Source: Actimicrobium antarcticum
Lineage (GTDB): Bacteria > Pseudomonadota > Gammaproteobacteria > Burkholderiales > Burkholderiaceae_D
Reading direction: 5' to 3'
Length of the DNA stretch: 64,000 nt
NCBI RefSeq assembly: GCF_039536745.1
Contig: NZ_BAAAZE010000008.1
Location: forward strand, 434,001-498,000
Position numbers and translations under genes: made by a program. A model generated the notes under the pieces. That model saw nothing but the letters and a program-made list of their open reading frames with translations. It had not been told where the DNA came from and searched no databases. Positions 33,149 through 41,805 of the stretch are shown piece after piece (positions within the stretch are counted from its first letter, which is position 1; the number at the start of each line of letters is the position of its first letter).

Positions 33149-34714
33149 ATGCGTATTTACAGCCTGCTTTCGATGGGCCTTCCACGTTGCCTGCAGTTTT
33201 TCAGAAGCCGATCCGCGCAAGCCAGAGCGATGGGCTTCGTCGTGCTGGTCTGTCTCGGATTCATTGGCACGGCGATCTGGAGCAACTGGAAAGCGCATGA
33301 CATCCAGTTGCGGGAAGCCACCACAGTCACCCGTAACATGACAGGCTTCCTTGCGCAGCATGCCGACGATACGTTCAGGGCAGCCGATACGGTGCTGCTG
33401 GGACTAGTGGAGCGCGTCGAGCGCGACGGTATGGCACCTGCCGCATTACCACGCCTGCATCATTGGCTGCAGCAAAGCGTCGCGCAATTAAAAATGCTCA
33501 ACGGCATATTTGCCTACGACCAGGACGGTACGTGGATCGTCACCTCGCAGGATTCCATTCCGAACAACGTCAATAATGCGGACCGCGAATATTTTCAGTA
33601 TCACAAGACGCATTCCGATCGCGGCTCGCATATCGGCGCGCCAGTCAAAAGCCGCTCCACCCAGCAATGGATCATTCCGGTATCGCGTCGCATCAATCAC
33701 GACGACGGCAGCTTTGCTGGCGTTGTCCTCACCACTATCGAGGTGGATTACTTTCTGAAATTTTATGACAGCTTCGATATCGGTGAGGCGGGTGCAATCT
33801 TCCTTGCCTCGAAAGAGGGTGCAATCCTGGCGCGACGGCCGTTTGAAAGTCGGATGCTTAACCAGGATATTTCTAAAGGGACTGTCTTCACACAGCTGCG
33901 TACACAGGGACCCGGAACCACGATGCTGACATCAAAAGTCGACGGCGTCGAACGGCTCTACAGCTATCGTCGCGTTACCGACTATCCGCTGGTCGTCGCC
34001 ACCGCCCTGTCGAGAATCGACATACTTCAGGATTGGCGGCAGGACGCTTATCGCTCGGTACTGGAAACCGCCTTTCTGATCGTCATCCTGGCCTCGATAG
34101 GCTGGCGGCTAACCAGCCAGATCGGTCTGCGCGAGCGCACCGAGGATGCGTTGCGCGTGGCCAAGCTTGAGCTGGAAAACCTCAATCGGTCACTGGAAAT
34201 TCTGTCTCTGCAGGACAGCCTCACCGGCTTGGGAAACCGGCGTCATTTCGATCAGGAACTGGCCCGTGCCTATCGACGCGGATTGCGCAATCAAACCAGC
34301 CTCGCGCTGATCATGATTGATGTCGATTACTTCAAGCGCTACAACGATGTGTACGGCCATCCCGTTGGCGACGAGTGTCTGCGCAAGCTTGCGCACGCAC
34401 TGGACGAGGCGCTGTGCCGTCCGAATGACGTTGCAGCGCGTTACGGCGGCGAGGAACTGGCCGTACTGCTGTCGGAAACAGATGCCGCTGGTGCACGGGT
34501 CGTGGCAGAGCGCATCCGGTCAAGCATTCAAGCGTTGTCGATACCGCACACCGGCAATCCTGCGGGCCACGTCACGGTCAGTCTCGGTGTCGCGATGTGT
34601 TTGCCGGAGCAGCCGGAAGGTGGTGCGAGTCGTCTCGTCGACGCCGCTGACCGCGCTTTGTATGCGGCAAAAAACGGTGGACGCAATCGCGTCTGCTTTG
34701 ACGAAGTACTGTGA
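33149..34714 (+). CDS. Membrane-bound sensor diguanylate cyclase (dCache-GGDEF)
   Basis: About 521 residues. A first transmembrane helix (V-V-L-V-C-L-G-F-I-G-T-A-I-W) precedes a periplasmic sensor of dCache type (F-A-Y-D-Q-D-G-T-W, then the P-V-S-R-R-I region). A second helix follows near residue 300 (F-L-I-V-I-L-A-S-I-G-W), then a GGDEF domain. The active site reads G-G-E-E-L, an accepted variant. An RxxD inhibitory site (R-P-N-D) lies five residues before it, so feedback inhibition by c-di-GMP is likely. There is no EAL domain. The start is uncertain: ATG 33149 or 33173 precede the first helix; the frame is open back to 32975, but that extension looks non-coding. Confidence 0.88.
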   Translation: MRIYSLLSMGLPRCLQFFRSRSAQARAMGFVVLVCLGFIGTAIWSNWKAHDIQLREATTVTRNMTGFLAQHADDTFRAADTVLLGLVERVERDGMAPAALPRLHHWLQQSVAQLKMLNGIFAYDQDGTWIVTSQDSIPNNVNNADREYFQYHKTHSDRGSHIGAPVKSRSTQQWIIPVSRRINHDDGSFAGVVLTTIEVDYFLKFYDSFDIGEAGAIFLASKEGAILARRPFESRMLNQDISKGTVFTQLRTQGPGTTMLTSKVDGVERLYSYRRVTDYPLVVATALSRIDILQDWRQDAYRSVLETAFLIVILASIGWRLTSQIGLRERTEDALRVAKLELENLNRSLEILSLQDSLTGLGNRRHFDQELARAYRRGLRNQTSLALIMIDVDYFKRYNDVYGHPVGDECLRKLAHALDEALCRPNDVAARYGGEELAVLLSETDAAGARVVAERIRSSIQALSIPHTGNPAGHVTVSLGVAMCLPEQPEGGASRLVDAADRALYAAKNGGRNRVCFDEVL

Positions 34715-34766
34715 TGTGACGCCGCCGGCAAGCCTGCGGCGCGACACGGTAAATGCGCTGCCGGTC

Positions 34767-35210
34767 CTAGCTGCGACCCGCCCGCTTCAGTAGGCGCATC
34801 AGCCCGCCCAGCACCGGCAGCTTCTCGTACAGTTCTTCGGCAGCATCCCAGTAATCCCGGTGCAGGCAGACACGGCCATCGGCATCGAAGCGCACATGGG
34901 TGGCGCCGCGTATGCATTGCTCCTCGCGCGAAAAACGTTTCATCCGGAACAGGAAGTCCCAGGTCAGGAACGCCTGATCGCCTTGCAGCACGTGGGTGGT
35001 CACGACGAAGTGCGGCGCATCGACCTGCACGAACATGTGGCGAAAAATCCGTGCAATCTCGTCGGTGCCGCGCACTTCGTTGAACGGGTCTTTGAAGAAG
35101 GCGTCAGCGCTGTAGATCGTTGCGATGCGTGACGCGCTCTCCAGCGTCAGCGTCGCAAAAAAATCGACCACGCCGGCAAGCGCGTCGCTACGGTCCGGTG
35201 CTTGTGTCAT
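34767..35210 (-). CDS. SnoaL-like/NTF2-fold protein
   Basis: 147 residues. Features such as F-F-A-T-L-T, I-Y-S-A-D-A-F-F-K-D-P-F-N, and D-G-R-V-C-L-H-R-D-Y-W-D fit the SnoaL/NTF2-like cone fold. Proteins of this sort may bind or isomerise small hydrophobic compounds. The ATG overlaps the SDR stop by four bases (ATGA), so it is translated together with it. Last gene of the lipid-modification cluster that runs leftward from 41661. Function unknown. Confidence 0.75.
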   Translation of the reverse strand: MTQAPDRSDALAGVVDFFATLTLESASRIATIYSADAFFKDPFNEVRGTDEIARIFRHMFVQVDAPHFVVTTHVLQGDQAFLTWDFLFRMKRFSREEQCIRGATHVRFDADGRVCLHRDYWDAAEELYEKLPVLGGLMRLLKRAGRS

Positions 35211-35977
35211 AAGCCGGTCACCTTGCGCACCAGCGGGAAGTACCAGCGGTACGGCAGCAGTCGCGCCAGCCGTACCCAGTTCGTGAAGCGCTTCGGAAAA
35301 TGGATATGGAAGTCGCCCGCTTCCAGTCCCTCGATCAGGCTGCCGGCGGCGGTGCCGGCACTGATCAGCGCCGGCATCTTGAAGTCGTTGACGGCGGTCA
35401 TCGGGGTTTCGACAAAGCCCGGATTGATCAGGTAGACCGCCAGCCCGCGCGGATGCACGTCGAGGTAGAGCGACTCCGACAGATTGATCAGCGCGGCCTT
35501 GGTCGGGCCATAGATCAGCGCTTTCGGCAGGCCGCTGAACCCGGCTACCGAGGCGACGATACCGATGCCGCCGCTGCCCTGCGCCAGCAAACCCGGCAGC
35601 ACTGCATCGAGGCAATTGAAGACGCCGCGCAGGTTCAGGTCGATTAGCTGGTTGACCTTGGCGAGATCGAACGTGTCGGCACGCATTTCGTTGTAGCCAC
35701 CGGCGATGACCAGCACCAGGTCGATGCCCTGCCAGGCCTGCAGGATCTGGTCGCGTGCTGCCAGCACAGTCGCATGGTCGGTGATGTCGAGCGTTGCAAC
35801 CAGTGCAGTAGGCTTGCCATCGGCGATCTCTTGCAGCGGTTCGGCACGCCGCGCCGACAGTGCCACGCGGGCACCCTTGGCCAGTAACTGACGCGCCGTT
35901 TCTGCACCGATGCCGGTGGAGGCGCCGATGACCCAGACGCGCTGCCCGGTCCAGTCACGGATCGCCGGATTCATCAT
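35207..35977 (-). CDS. Short-chain dehydrogenase/reductase
   Basis: 256 residues. The NAD(P)-binding motif G-A-S-T-G-I-G, the structural motif (V-I-A-G-G-Y where N-A-G is usual), the catalytic S-V-A-G-F and Y-G-P-T-K, and the P-G-F-V-E-T-P segment define a classical SDR. The C-terminal basic/aromatic tail (R-L-L-P-Y-R-W-Y-F-P-L) is unusual and suggests membrane association. The first of two consecutive ATGs overlaps the DUF3833 stop. Similar SDRs accompany cfa-type methyltransferases in clusters linked to singlet oxygen response in other bacteria. The substrate is unknown. Confidence 0.85.
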   Translation of the reverse strand: MMNPAIRDWTGQRVWVIGASTGIGAETARQLLAKGARVALSARRAEPLQEIADGKPTALVATLDITDHATVLAARDQILQAWQGIDLVLVIAGGYNEMRADTFDLAKVNQLIDLNLRGVFNCLDAVLPGLLAQGSGGIGIVASVAGFSGLPKALIYGPTKAALINLSESLYLDVHPRGLAVYLINPGFVETPMTAVNDFKMPALISAGTAAGSLIEGLEAGDFHIHFPKRFTNWVRLARLLPYRWYFPLVRKVTGL

Positions 35978-36507
35978 GGCCGTTTCGTGAACGACAGCGT
36001 CACGTCACCAATGTGAAAGCCGAACTTGCTCATGGCGGCACGATTGAGCATCACGCGCTGGTCCATCAGATACATCCAGTCTTCCATCGTGACATTGATG
36101 ACCTTGCCATCGACCGGCAACGCCAGCACGTATTTCCAGCGCAAGGCATTGCCGGCCACCACGCCCTGGGCTTCGCCGACCACATCGGCAGCGGTGCCGA
36201 CATAGGTGCCGGCGCCGGTCTTGCGCAGGGTCCAGATGCGTCGTTCCTTCTTGCCATCGGAGTAAGTGAAGTCTTCGTCGAGGGTGCCGACATCGCCTTT
36301 CCAGCTACCGACCATCACGACGCTGAAGCGCTTGATGACTTCGCCCGAGCGATCCTGGAACATGCCCTGCGCATCCAGCGTGCCATTGAAATACTGCTGC
36401 AGGTCGAGGGTCGGTTTCTGGTCGGCATAGCGGGCCGGTTCGACCGTGCCGCAACCGGCGATCAGGATGGCGCAGCAGAGTGCGAGGAGGGATTTGAGAA
36501 TACGCAT
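35974..36507 (-). CDS. DUF3833-family lipoprotein
   Basis: 177 residues. The lipobox L-I-A-G-C-G after a short hydrophobic helix predicts lipidation at Cys19. The mature part has Q-Q-Y-F-N-G-T-L-D-A-Q-G-M-F-Q-D-R-S-G and M-E-D-W-M-Y-L-M, the DUF3833 pattern. GGAG sits upstream of ATG 36507. It lies 56 bp after the transporter gene and overlaps the SDR by four bases. The frame is open further upstream, but that part is a shadow of the transporter. Function unknown; the family co-occurs with DUF1365 and cfa genes. Confidence 0.85.
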   Translation of the reverse strand: MRILKSLLALCCAILIAGCGTVEPARYADQKPTLDLQQYFNGTLDAQGMFQDRSGEVIKRFSVVMVGSWKGDVGTLDEDFTYSDGKKERRIWTLRKTGAGTYVGTAADVVGEAQGVVAGNALRWKYVLALPVDGKVINVTMEDWMYLMDQRVMLNRAAMSKFGFHIGDVTLSFTKRP

Positions 36508-36563
36508 GATGGACTCCGAAGAAATTGAATGACAGATAGAGAAAGGATTTGAATCACGCACAA

Positions 36564-37805
36564 TCAAATTGCACGCAGCGGCGCACGCCACAACAGTGCC
36601 GCCGCGACCAGTTTCAAACCGCAAGGCACGACGGCATAGGCAACACTCAAGGCCTGTGCCCCGGTGGCACCTTGCACTCCCGGCACATAACCCAGTTGTT
36701 CCAGCAACGGCAGCGAGACGCCCGCCGCCAGCGCCAGGTTCATTTTTGTGGCCCAGCTCCAGGCACCGAAATACACGCCTTCGCGCTGGCCGCTGTCGCC
36801 GGCCTTGCCGATGACCGCCGCCAGCAATGCCGGCGGTAGCGCCAGATCGGCGCCCAGGGTCACACCCGACAGCACGCAGATCACGCCGAATGCGGTGCCG
36901 TCGCCGGCGGCCAGCCCATAGGTCCAGATGAAGACAGCCACCGACAGCAGCATCGCGCCCAACCACGCACGGGCTTCTCCCAAGCGTTTTGCCAGCGCCA
37001 CCCAGAGCGGCATCGAGGCTGCGGCGGCGACAAAGTACAGCACCAGAAACAGGCCGGCATACTGGTCCAGCTGCAACCGGTCCTTGGCAAAAAACAAAAA
37101 CAGCGTGGCCGGAATCGCGGCGGCAATACCGTTGACCAGAAACACCGCAAACAGCCAGCGAAACAGTCGCTGGCGAAATGGCATCAGCAACTCGGCGATG
37201 CCGCCATGGCTGCGCAGCACACGTGCCGGCAACGGCGCACGGCGTGCCAGCAGCATCGCAGCTAACAGCAGCACCAGCAGGAACGCCAGCGTCAGCCACC
37301 ACGGCGCAGCCAGCGCCGGTAGCGCCGCGGCAATGATCACGCCGACCAGTCCGCAGCCTTCGCGAGTGGCGGTCAGGCGGGCGCGCTCGGACGGCGCCTG
37401 CGTCAATGCCGCGCCCCAGCTCTGATGACTGATTGTGGCCATGCTGAAACCGATGTATACCACCAGCAGCGTGGCCAGAAACCAGGTCATCGGCAGCGCG
37501 CTGGCGGCGTCCGGCGGATGAAAGAGTCCGATGAATCCGAGGGCGAGGAAAGGCAACGACAGCAGCACGAAGCGCCGGTAACCATCGGCCCGGCGCGAGC
37601 TATCGATCCACAATCCAAGCGCCGGATCAAGGAAGGCATCGAACAGTCGCGCCAGCAGGAGCGCGGTGCCGACCAGCGTCAGCGACAGGCCAAACCGCTC
37701 GGCATACAGCTGTGGCACATAGACATACACCGGCAACGCCACCATCGCCAGCGGCATGCCGAACAGGCCGTAGGCAAACAGATCGGAGCGTGACAGCCGT
37801 GCCAT
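36564..37805 (-). CDS. GPH-type MFS transporter
   Basis: 413 residues, about 12 helices. F-D-A-F-L-D-P-A-L-G-L-W-I-D-S after helix 2 is the glycoside-pentoside-hexuronide (MelB-like) signature, and Q-R-E-G-V-Y-F-G-A-W-S-W near the C-terminus is also family-typical. Despite the family name, the context (fatty acid modification genes) makes a lipid or precursor cargo more plausible than a sugar. Its ATG shares a base with the preceding gene's stop (TGATG). It is followed 56 bp later by the DUF3833 lipoprotein. Confidence 0.85.
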   Translation of the reverse strand: MARLSRSDLFAYGLFGMPLAMVALPVYVYVPQLYAERFGLSLTLVGTALLLARLFDAFLDPALGLWIDSSRRADGYRRFVLLSLPFLALGFIGLFHPPDAASALPMTWFLATLLVVYIGFSMATISHQSWGAALTQAPSERARLTATREGCGLVGVIIAAALPALAAPWWLTLAFLLVLLLAAMLLARRAPLPARVLRSHGGIAELLMPFRQRLFRWLFAVFLVNGIAAAIPATLFLFFAKDRLQLDQYAGLFLVLYFVAAAASMPLWVALAKRLGEARAWLGAMLLSVAVFIWTYGLAAGDGTAFGVICVLSGVTLGADLALPPALLAAVIGKAGDSGQREGVYFGAWSWATKMNLALAAGVSLPLLEQLGYVPGVQGATGAQALSVAYAVVPCGLKLVAAALLWRAPLRAI

Positions 37806-38338
37806 CAGCGCGGCGCTGCATCCATCAGCAAGGCATCGCGTAATTTGCCAGCGCTGGTTTTCGGGTCGAGCCAGATGGCAAAGAAGGCCCGGGCGAACGC
37901 GGGGTCGGCGATCTCGCCGAGCAATTTTCCATCGTGATAAAAGCGCGCACCCAGCGCCGGCAAATACACGCCGGTAATGTGCGTGCCGTCCTGCACATCC
38001 GGAAACAGCGCAGTCATTTTTGCCAGCCAGGTGGCCTGCTGTTCTGGCGTACCGAGACCGAGTTTTCTGATTTCATCATCGCTGGCTTCGGCGATTTTTT
38101 TTCCGGCCAGTGCGCGTGCATAGGTCAGGTCCAGCGCCAGTGGCGCTTTCAGGTCGTAGCCTTTGGCACCGACCCACAACGCGGCGTCGTAAATATGCAG
38201 CCCGAACCAGCGGAACGTGCCCTGCCCGGACAGGCGCGCATCGGGTACGTCATTGCGGATATGCGCCGGCGTTGCAGCGAACACTGGCAGTGCGAGTAGC
38301 AAGCCAAGGAACAGCGCCAGCAACCGGCGCGCGATCAT
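37805..38338 (-). CDS. Exported chalcone isomerase-like protein
   Basis: 177 residues with a signal peptide (M-I-A-R-R-L-L-A-L-F, cleavage after V-F-A-A). The mature domain has G-Q-G-T-F-R-W-F-G-L-H-I-Y-D-A-A-L-W and a closing F-F-A-I-W-L-D-P-K-T-S-A-G-K-L-R, the chalcone isomerase-like pattern found in Proteobacteria. These bacterial forms may bind fatty acids; no flavonoid role is implied. The ATG overlaps the cfa stop by four bases, and the transporter ATG overlaps its own stop. Confidence 0.82.
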   Translation of the reverse strand: MIARRLLALFLGLLLALPVFAATPAHIRNDVPDARLSGQGTFRWFGLHIYDAALWVGAKGYDLKAPLALDLTYARALAGKKIAEASDDEIRKLGLGTPEQQATWLAKMTALFPDVQDGTHITGVYLPALGARFYHDGKLLGEIADPAFARAFFAIWLDPKTSAGKLRDALLMDAAPR

Positions 38339-39561
38339 GGTTTTTCCAGCGTGAACTGGGCGACGTCGATGCTGCCGGCGCGAAAACCGGCTTCGCAATA
38401 CGCGAGGTAAAACTCCCAGGTCCGCAAGAAGCCGTCATCGAAACCCTGCGCCTTGACCCGTGGCAGCCGCTCCTTGAAAGCACTGCGCCATTCGGCGAGC
38501 GTGCGGGCGTAATCGAGGCCGAACTTGAATTCGTTGACGACCCGCAAGCCATGCTCCGCAGCGTAACGCTTGAACACCGACGGCGAAGGCAGCATGCCAC
38601 CCGGAAAGATGTATTGCTGGATGAAATCGGTACCTTTGCGATAGCGCTCGAACAGCGCATCGTCAATCACGATGGTCTGCACGCAGGCCCGACCGCCGCT
38701 CTTGAGATTGCGGGCGATGCAGTCGAAATAGCTGGGCCAGTAGGATTCGCCGACCGCTTCGAACATCTCGATCGAGGCGATGCCGTCGAACTGGCCACTG
38801 GTGTCGCGGTAATCCTGCAGCAGCAGTTCGACCTGGTCGACCACGCCGGCATCGGTGAGGCGCTGGCGCGCAAAATCGAGCTGTTCGGTGGACAGTGTCA
38901 GGCCGGTGACATGGGCATCGGCATCGCGCGCAGCCATCTCGGCGAAGCCGCCCCAGCCGCAACCGATTTCGAGAATGCGGGCGTCCTTGCCGACCTGCAG
39001 TTCCGACAGGATGCGGCGGTATTTGGCGTTCTGGCCATCCTGCAGGCTATCGACGTGGCCATTGGCAAACAGCGCACTGGAATACGTCATCGACGGGTCC
39101 AGCCAGAGCTGGTAAAAATCATTGCCGATGTCGTAATGCGCATGGATGTTCTTGCGGCTGCCGGACTTTGAATTGCGATTGAACAGATGCTTGATGCGGT
39201 ACAGCAGGCTGCCCCACCAGGTGCCGTAGATGACTGATTCGACGGCGTCGCGATTGCGCGTGAACAGCTCGATTAGCGCCGGCAGGTTGTCGGTGGACCA
39301 GTGGCCGTCGATGAAGGTTTCGGCGAAGCCGATGTCACCGGATTTCAAAGCGGCACTACAGACTTCCCAGTTGTTGAGCTTCATTGTCACCGCAGCGGAG
39401 TTGTCGCCGAAGCGGGCCCGTTGTCCGTCCGGGAATTCCATCACGATGGCGCCATGCTCGATCTTGCGCAGCAACTGCAGGACGAACTGCACCTGGGAGG
39501 GAAAGGCATCGGTCGAGAGTTTCTCGATGCGGACAGGAAGATCGGCGGAAGTGATGGTCAT
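38335..39561 (-). CDS. cfa: Cyclopropane-fatty-acyl-phospholipid synthase family methyltransferase
   Basis: 408 residues. The SAM-binding loop I-L-E-I-G-C-G-W-G-G-F and the surrounding family motifs (Y-S-S-A-L-F, Q-T-I-V-I-D, F-I-Q-Q-Y-I-F-P-G-G) are intact. Members add a methylene or methyl group to phospholipid-bound unsaturated chains. In Rhodobacter a related enzyme takes part in forming methylated and furan fatty acids under singlet oxygen, so the symbol cfa marks the family only. The start overlaps DUF1365 by four bases. The context (FAD oxidoreductase, DUF1365, SDR) points to the specialised rather than the housekeeping version. Confidence 0.88.
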   Translation of the reverse strand: MTITSADLPVRIEKLSTDAFPSQVQFVLQLLRKIEHGAIVMEFPDGQRARFGDNSAAVTMKLNNWEVCSAALKSGDIGFAETFIDGHWSTDNLPALIELFTRNRDAVESVIYGTWWGSLLYRIKHLFNRNSKSGSRKNIHAHYDIGNDFYQLWLDPSMTYSSALFANGHVDSLQDGQNAKYRRILSELQVGKDARILEIGCGWGGFAEMAARDADAHVTGLTLSTEQLDFARQRLTDAGVVDQVELLLQDYRDTSGQFDGIASIEMFEAVGESYWPSYFDCIARNLKSGGRACVQTIVIDDALFERYRKGTDFIQQYIFPGGMLPSPSVFKRYAAEHGLRVVNEFKFGLDYARTLAEWRSAFKERLPRVKAQGFDDGFLRTWEFYLAYCEAGFRAGSIDVAQFTLEKP

Positions 39562-40361
39562 CGGGTCAGCTCTTGGGACGGCGGTACAGGTTTGCTAAAA
39601 AAAGGCACGCGCTTGATGAACAGTTTCAGCGCTTGCCAGTGTATGCGTGCGACGACCCCGAAGGTCATCAGGGGATAGCCAGAAAATGCGCGCAGCACAG
39701 TGCGGTCAGTGAGTGGTGCTGCCACTCCGGAAATGCTGGTCAGCAGCAGGGGACCGCTGGCATCGTCGTGGTCGATGCGGGCGACGGTGTGCTCAGTCTT
39801 GCGTGCGGTGCGCATGAAGCGAAAGCGGTACGCCCCCTCGGTCGCGCAAAACGGCGAGACATGAAATACCTTGCGCGCAGTGAGTTCGATCCCGTACGGC
39901 ATGGCTGCGCCGGTATCGAGCAGGTAGCAATGCTTTTCGCCGAAGGTATTGCGCACTTCGCACAGGATCGCCCGCAGCGCGCCATCGGGCCGATGGCAAA
40001 ACCAGAACGAGACCGGATTGAAGACATAGCCGAGCACGCGCGGGAAGGCCTGCAACCAGACTTCGCCGGTGGCGTCATCGATGCCCTCGGCCTGCAGCAG
40101 CTGGTCGATCCACGGCAGCAGCGCTTGCTTGCCATCGCCATGGTCGCTGTCATGAAACGAGAGCAGGTTGAAGCGATTGCGTGAAAACAGGCGCGGGCCG
40201 AAGTCGTCGCCTCCCAGCGTGCGCAGCGGCAGGCGCAGGTAATACACGCCGTAACCGAAGTCATTCGCCACCGGCCGCAGGCGGCTGTGCAGTACCTTGC
40301 CGAAGCAGAGTTGCGGGGTGGCGGGAGCGGTCGGAGTGGCTGGCGTGGCGGGCGTAGACAT
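39558..40361 (-). CDS. DUF1365-family protein
   Basis: 267 residues. Characteristic segments include G-K-V-L-H-S-R-L-R-P, F-P-R-V-L-G-Y-V-F-N-P-V-S-F-W-F-C, E-V-R-N-T-F-G-E-K-H and K-V-F-H-V-S-P-F. The family is almost always found between a FAD oxidoreductase and a cfa-type methyltransferase, as here, but its biochemical role is not established. A proline/threonine-rich N-terminus (A-T-P-A-T-P-T-A-P-A) follows the chosen ATG. The gene begins one base after the FAD oxidoreductase stop and overlaps cfa at its end. Confidence 0.88.
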   Translation of the reverse strand: MSTPATPATPTAPATPQLCFGKVLHSRLRPVANDFGYGVYYLRLPLRTLGGDDFGPRLFSRNRFNLLSFHDSDHGDGKQALLPWIDQLLQAEGIDDATGEVWLQAFPRVLGYVFNPVSFWFCHRPDGALRAILCEVRNTFGEKHCYLLDTGAAMPYGIELTARKVFHVSPFCATEGAYRFRFMRTARKTEHTVARIDHDDASGPLLLTSISGVAAPLTDRTVLRAFSGYPLMTFGVVARIHWQALKLFIKRVPFFSKPVPPSQELTR

Positions 40362-40362
40362 G

Positions 40363-41661
40363 TCAGGCGGCCTCTGCAACAGGCTCGGCGGTGGCTTGTC
40401 GGGCCGTGATCGCGGCAATCGCATGGGCTACCGCGAGGCCGGATTTCAAACCGTCTTCGTGGAAGCCATAGCCGGTCCAGGCACCGGCAAACCAGGTGTT
40501 CTGCTTGCCCTGAATGGTCGGCAACTGCGACTGCGCGTGGATCGCCGTGGCGTCGAACACCGGATGGGCGTAGGCATATTCATCGATCACGCAGGCCGGG
40601 TCCGGCTCGTCGATCGGGTTGAGCGAGACGATCACCGGGGTCTTGAACGGCAGCGGTTGCAGCTGATTGATCAGATAGTGCACGCAGACCTTGGGCGTCT
40701 GGCTGTTCTCGCTCTGGTAATTCCAGGCCGACCAGGTCTTGTGGCTTTTTGGCAGGCAACTGGCGTCGGTGTGCAGGACCGCACGGTTCGGTTCGTAGCG
40801 CACCGCCGACAACACGGCGTGTTCGGCGCTGGTCGCGTCCTTGAGCAACTGCAGGCTCTGGTCGCTGTGGCTGGCCAGCACGACATGATCGAACAGATGG
40901 ACCGTCTCGCCAGTGTCGACGGCGATGCGGTCGGAATGAATACGTGTGATGGAACGTACCGGCGTGTGCAGCGCGGTCTTGCCGATGCCGGCCAGCAGCT
41001 TGTCGACATACTGCCGCGCACCGCCGCGCACGGTTTGCCATTGTGGCCGGCCATTGACCTGCAGCAGGCCGTGGTTATGGCAAAACCGCACGAAGGTCGA
41101 CAAGGGGAACGCCAGCATTTGTTCGGTAGGACAGGACCAGATACAGCCTGCCATCGGCAGCAAATACCAGGCGCGGAACTGTTCGCTGTAGCGGTGCTGG
41201 TCCAGGAAGTCACCGAGCGAAATCCCGGACGCCAGATCGTCACCGGCCAGCGCCATCGCGGTAGTTTGCTTGTTGAAGCGCAGGATGTCGCGCAGCATCG
41301 ACAGGAAGCGCGGGTTGAACAGGTTGCGGCGCTGGGCAAATACCGCATCCAGATTGCCGCCGGCCCATTCGAGGGTACGCCGGGCCAACGGCAGTTTGAC
41401 CGAGAATGACATATCGGTACCGACGGTCTCGACATCGAGCTCCTGGAACAGGCTGACCAGATTCGGATAGGTCTTGTGATTGAACACCAGGAAGCCGGTA
41501 TCGACACCATAGGTCTGGCCATCGAGTGTCACGTCGACCGTATGCGTATGGCCGCCGAAGTAGTCATTGGCTTCGAATAGCGTGACGTCGTGGCCGCTCT
41601 GGGTCAGGCGGTAGGCGCACGACAGGCCGGAGATTCCGGCACCGACAACGGCGATTTTCAT
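40363..41661 (-). CDS. FAD-dependent amine-oxidase-like oxidoreductase
   Basis: 432 residues. The N-terminal dinucleotide fold V-V-G-A-G-I-S-G-L-S with the E-A-N-D-Y-F-G-G-H second strand is diagnostic. The C-terminal W-F-A-G-A-W-T-G-Y-G-F-H-E-D-G-L-K-S-G closes the FAD site. This is the COG2907-type protein that leads cfa/DUF1365 clusters. In Rhodobacter such a protein is implicated in fatty acid desaturation towards furan products. First gene of an eight-gene leftward unit; a Gpx terminator lies just upstream at 41692-41723. Confidence 0.88.
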   Translation of the reverse strand: MKIAVVGAGISGLSCAYRLTQSGHDVTLFEANDYFGGHTHTVDVTLDGQTYGVDTGFLVFNHKTYPNLVSLFQELDVETVGTDMSFSVKLPLARRTLEWAGGNLDAVFAQRRNLFNPRFLSMLRDILRFNKQTTAMALAGDDLASGISLGDFLDQHRYSEQFRAWYLLPMAGCIWSCPTEQMLAFPLSTFVRFCHNHGLLQVNGRPQWQTVRGGARQYVDKLLAGIGKTALHTPVRSITRIHSDRIAVDTGETVHLFDHVVLASHSDQSLQLLKDATSAEHAVLSAVRYEPNRAVLHTDASCLPKSHKTWSAWNYQSENSQTPKVCVHYLINQLQPLPFKTPVIVSLNPIDEPDPACVIDEYAYAHPVFDATAIHAQSQLPTIQGKQNTWFAGAWTGYGFHEDGLKSGLAVAHAIAAITARQATAEPVAEAA

Positions 41662-41691
41662 GCGAGCGTCTCCTGCTCGGACTGCAACTAT

Positions 41692-41723
41692 AAAAAGGCG
41701 GCCCGGCTGTGCCGGAATCCGCC
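41692..41723 (-). terminator. Intrinsic terminator after the glutathione peroxidase gene
   Basis: Read on the minus strand, GGCGG-att-CCGGC-aca-GCCGG-g-CCGCC is followed directly by TTTTT. It lies about 80 bp past the gpx stop. It also separates gpx from the FAD oxidoreductase operon that starts at 41661. Confidence 0.8.
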
Positions 41724-41805
41724 TGCAAACGTGCTATTTCAGTAGCTGATACCTCATACGCAACGGCACCGGCTATGGATTCACTGCGGTGCTTGCCAGC
41801 ATCGT

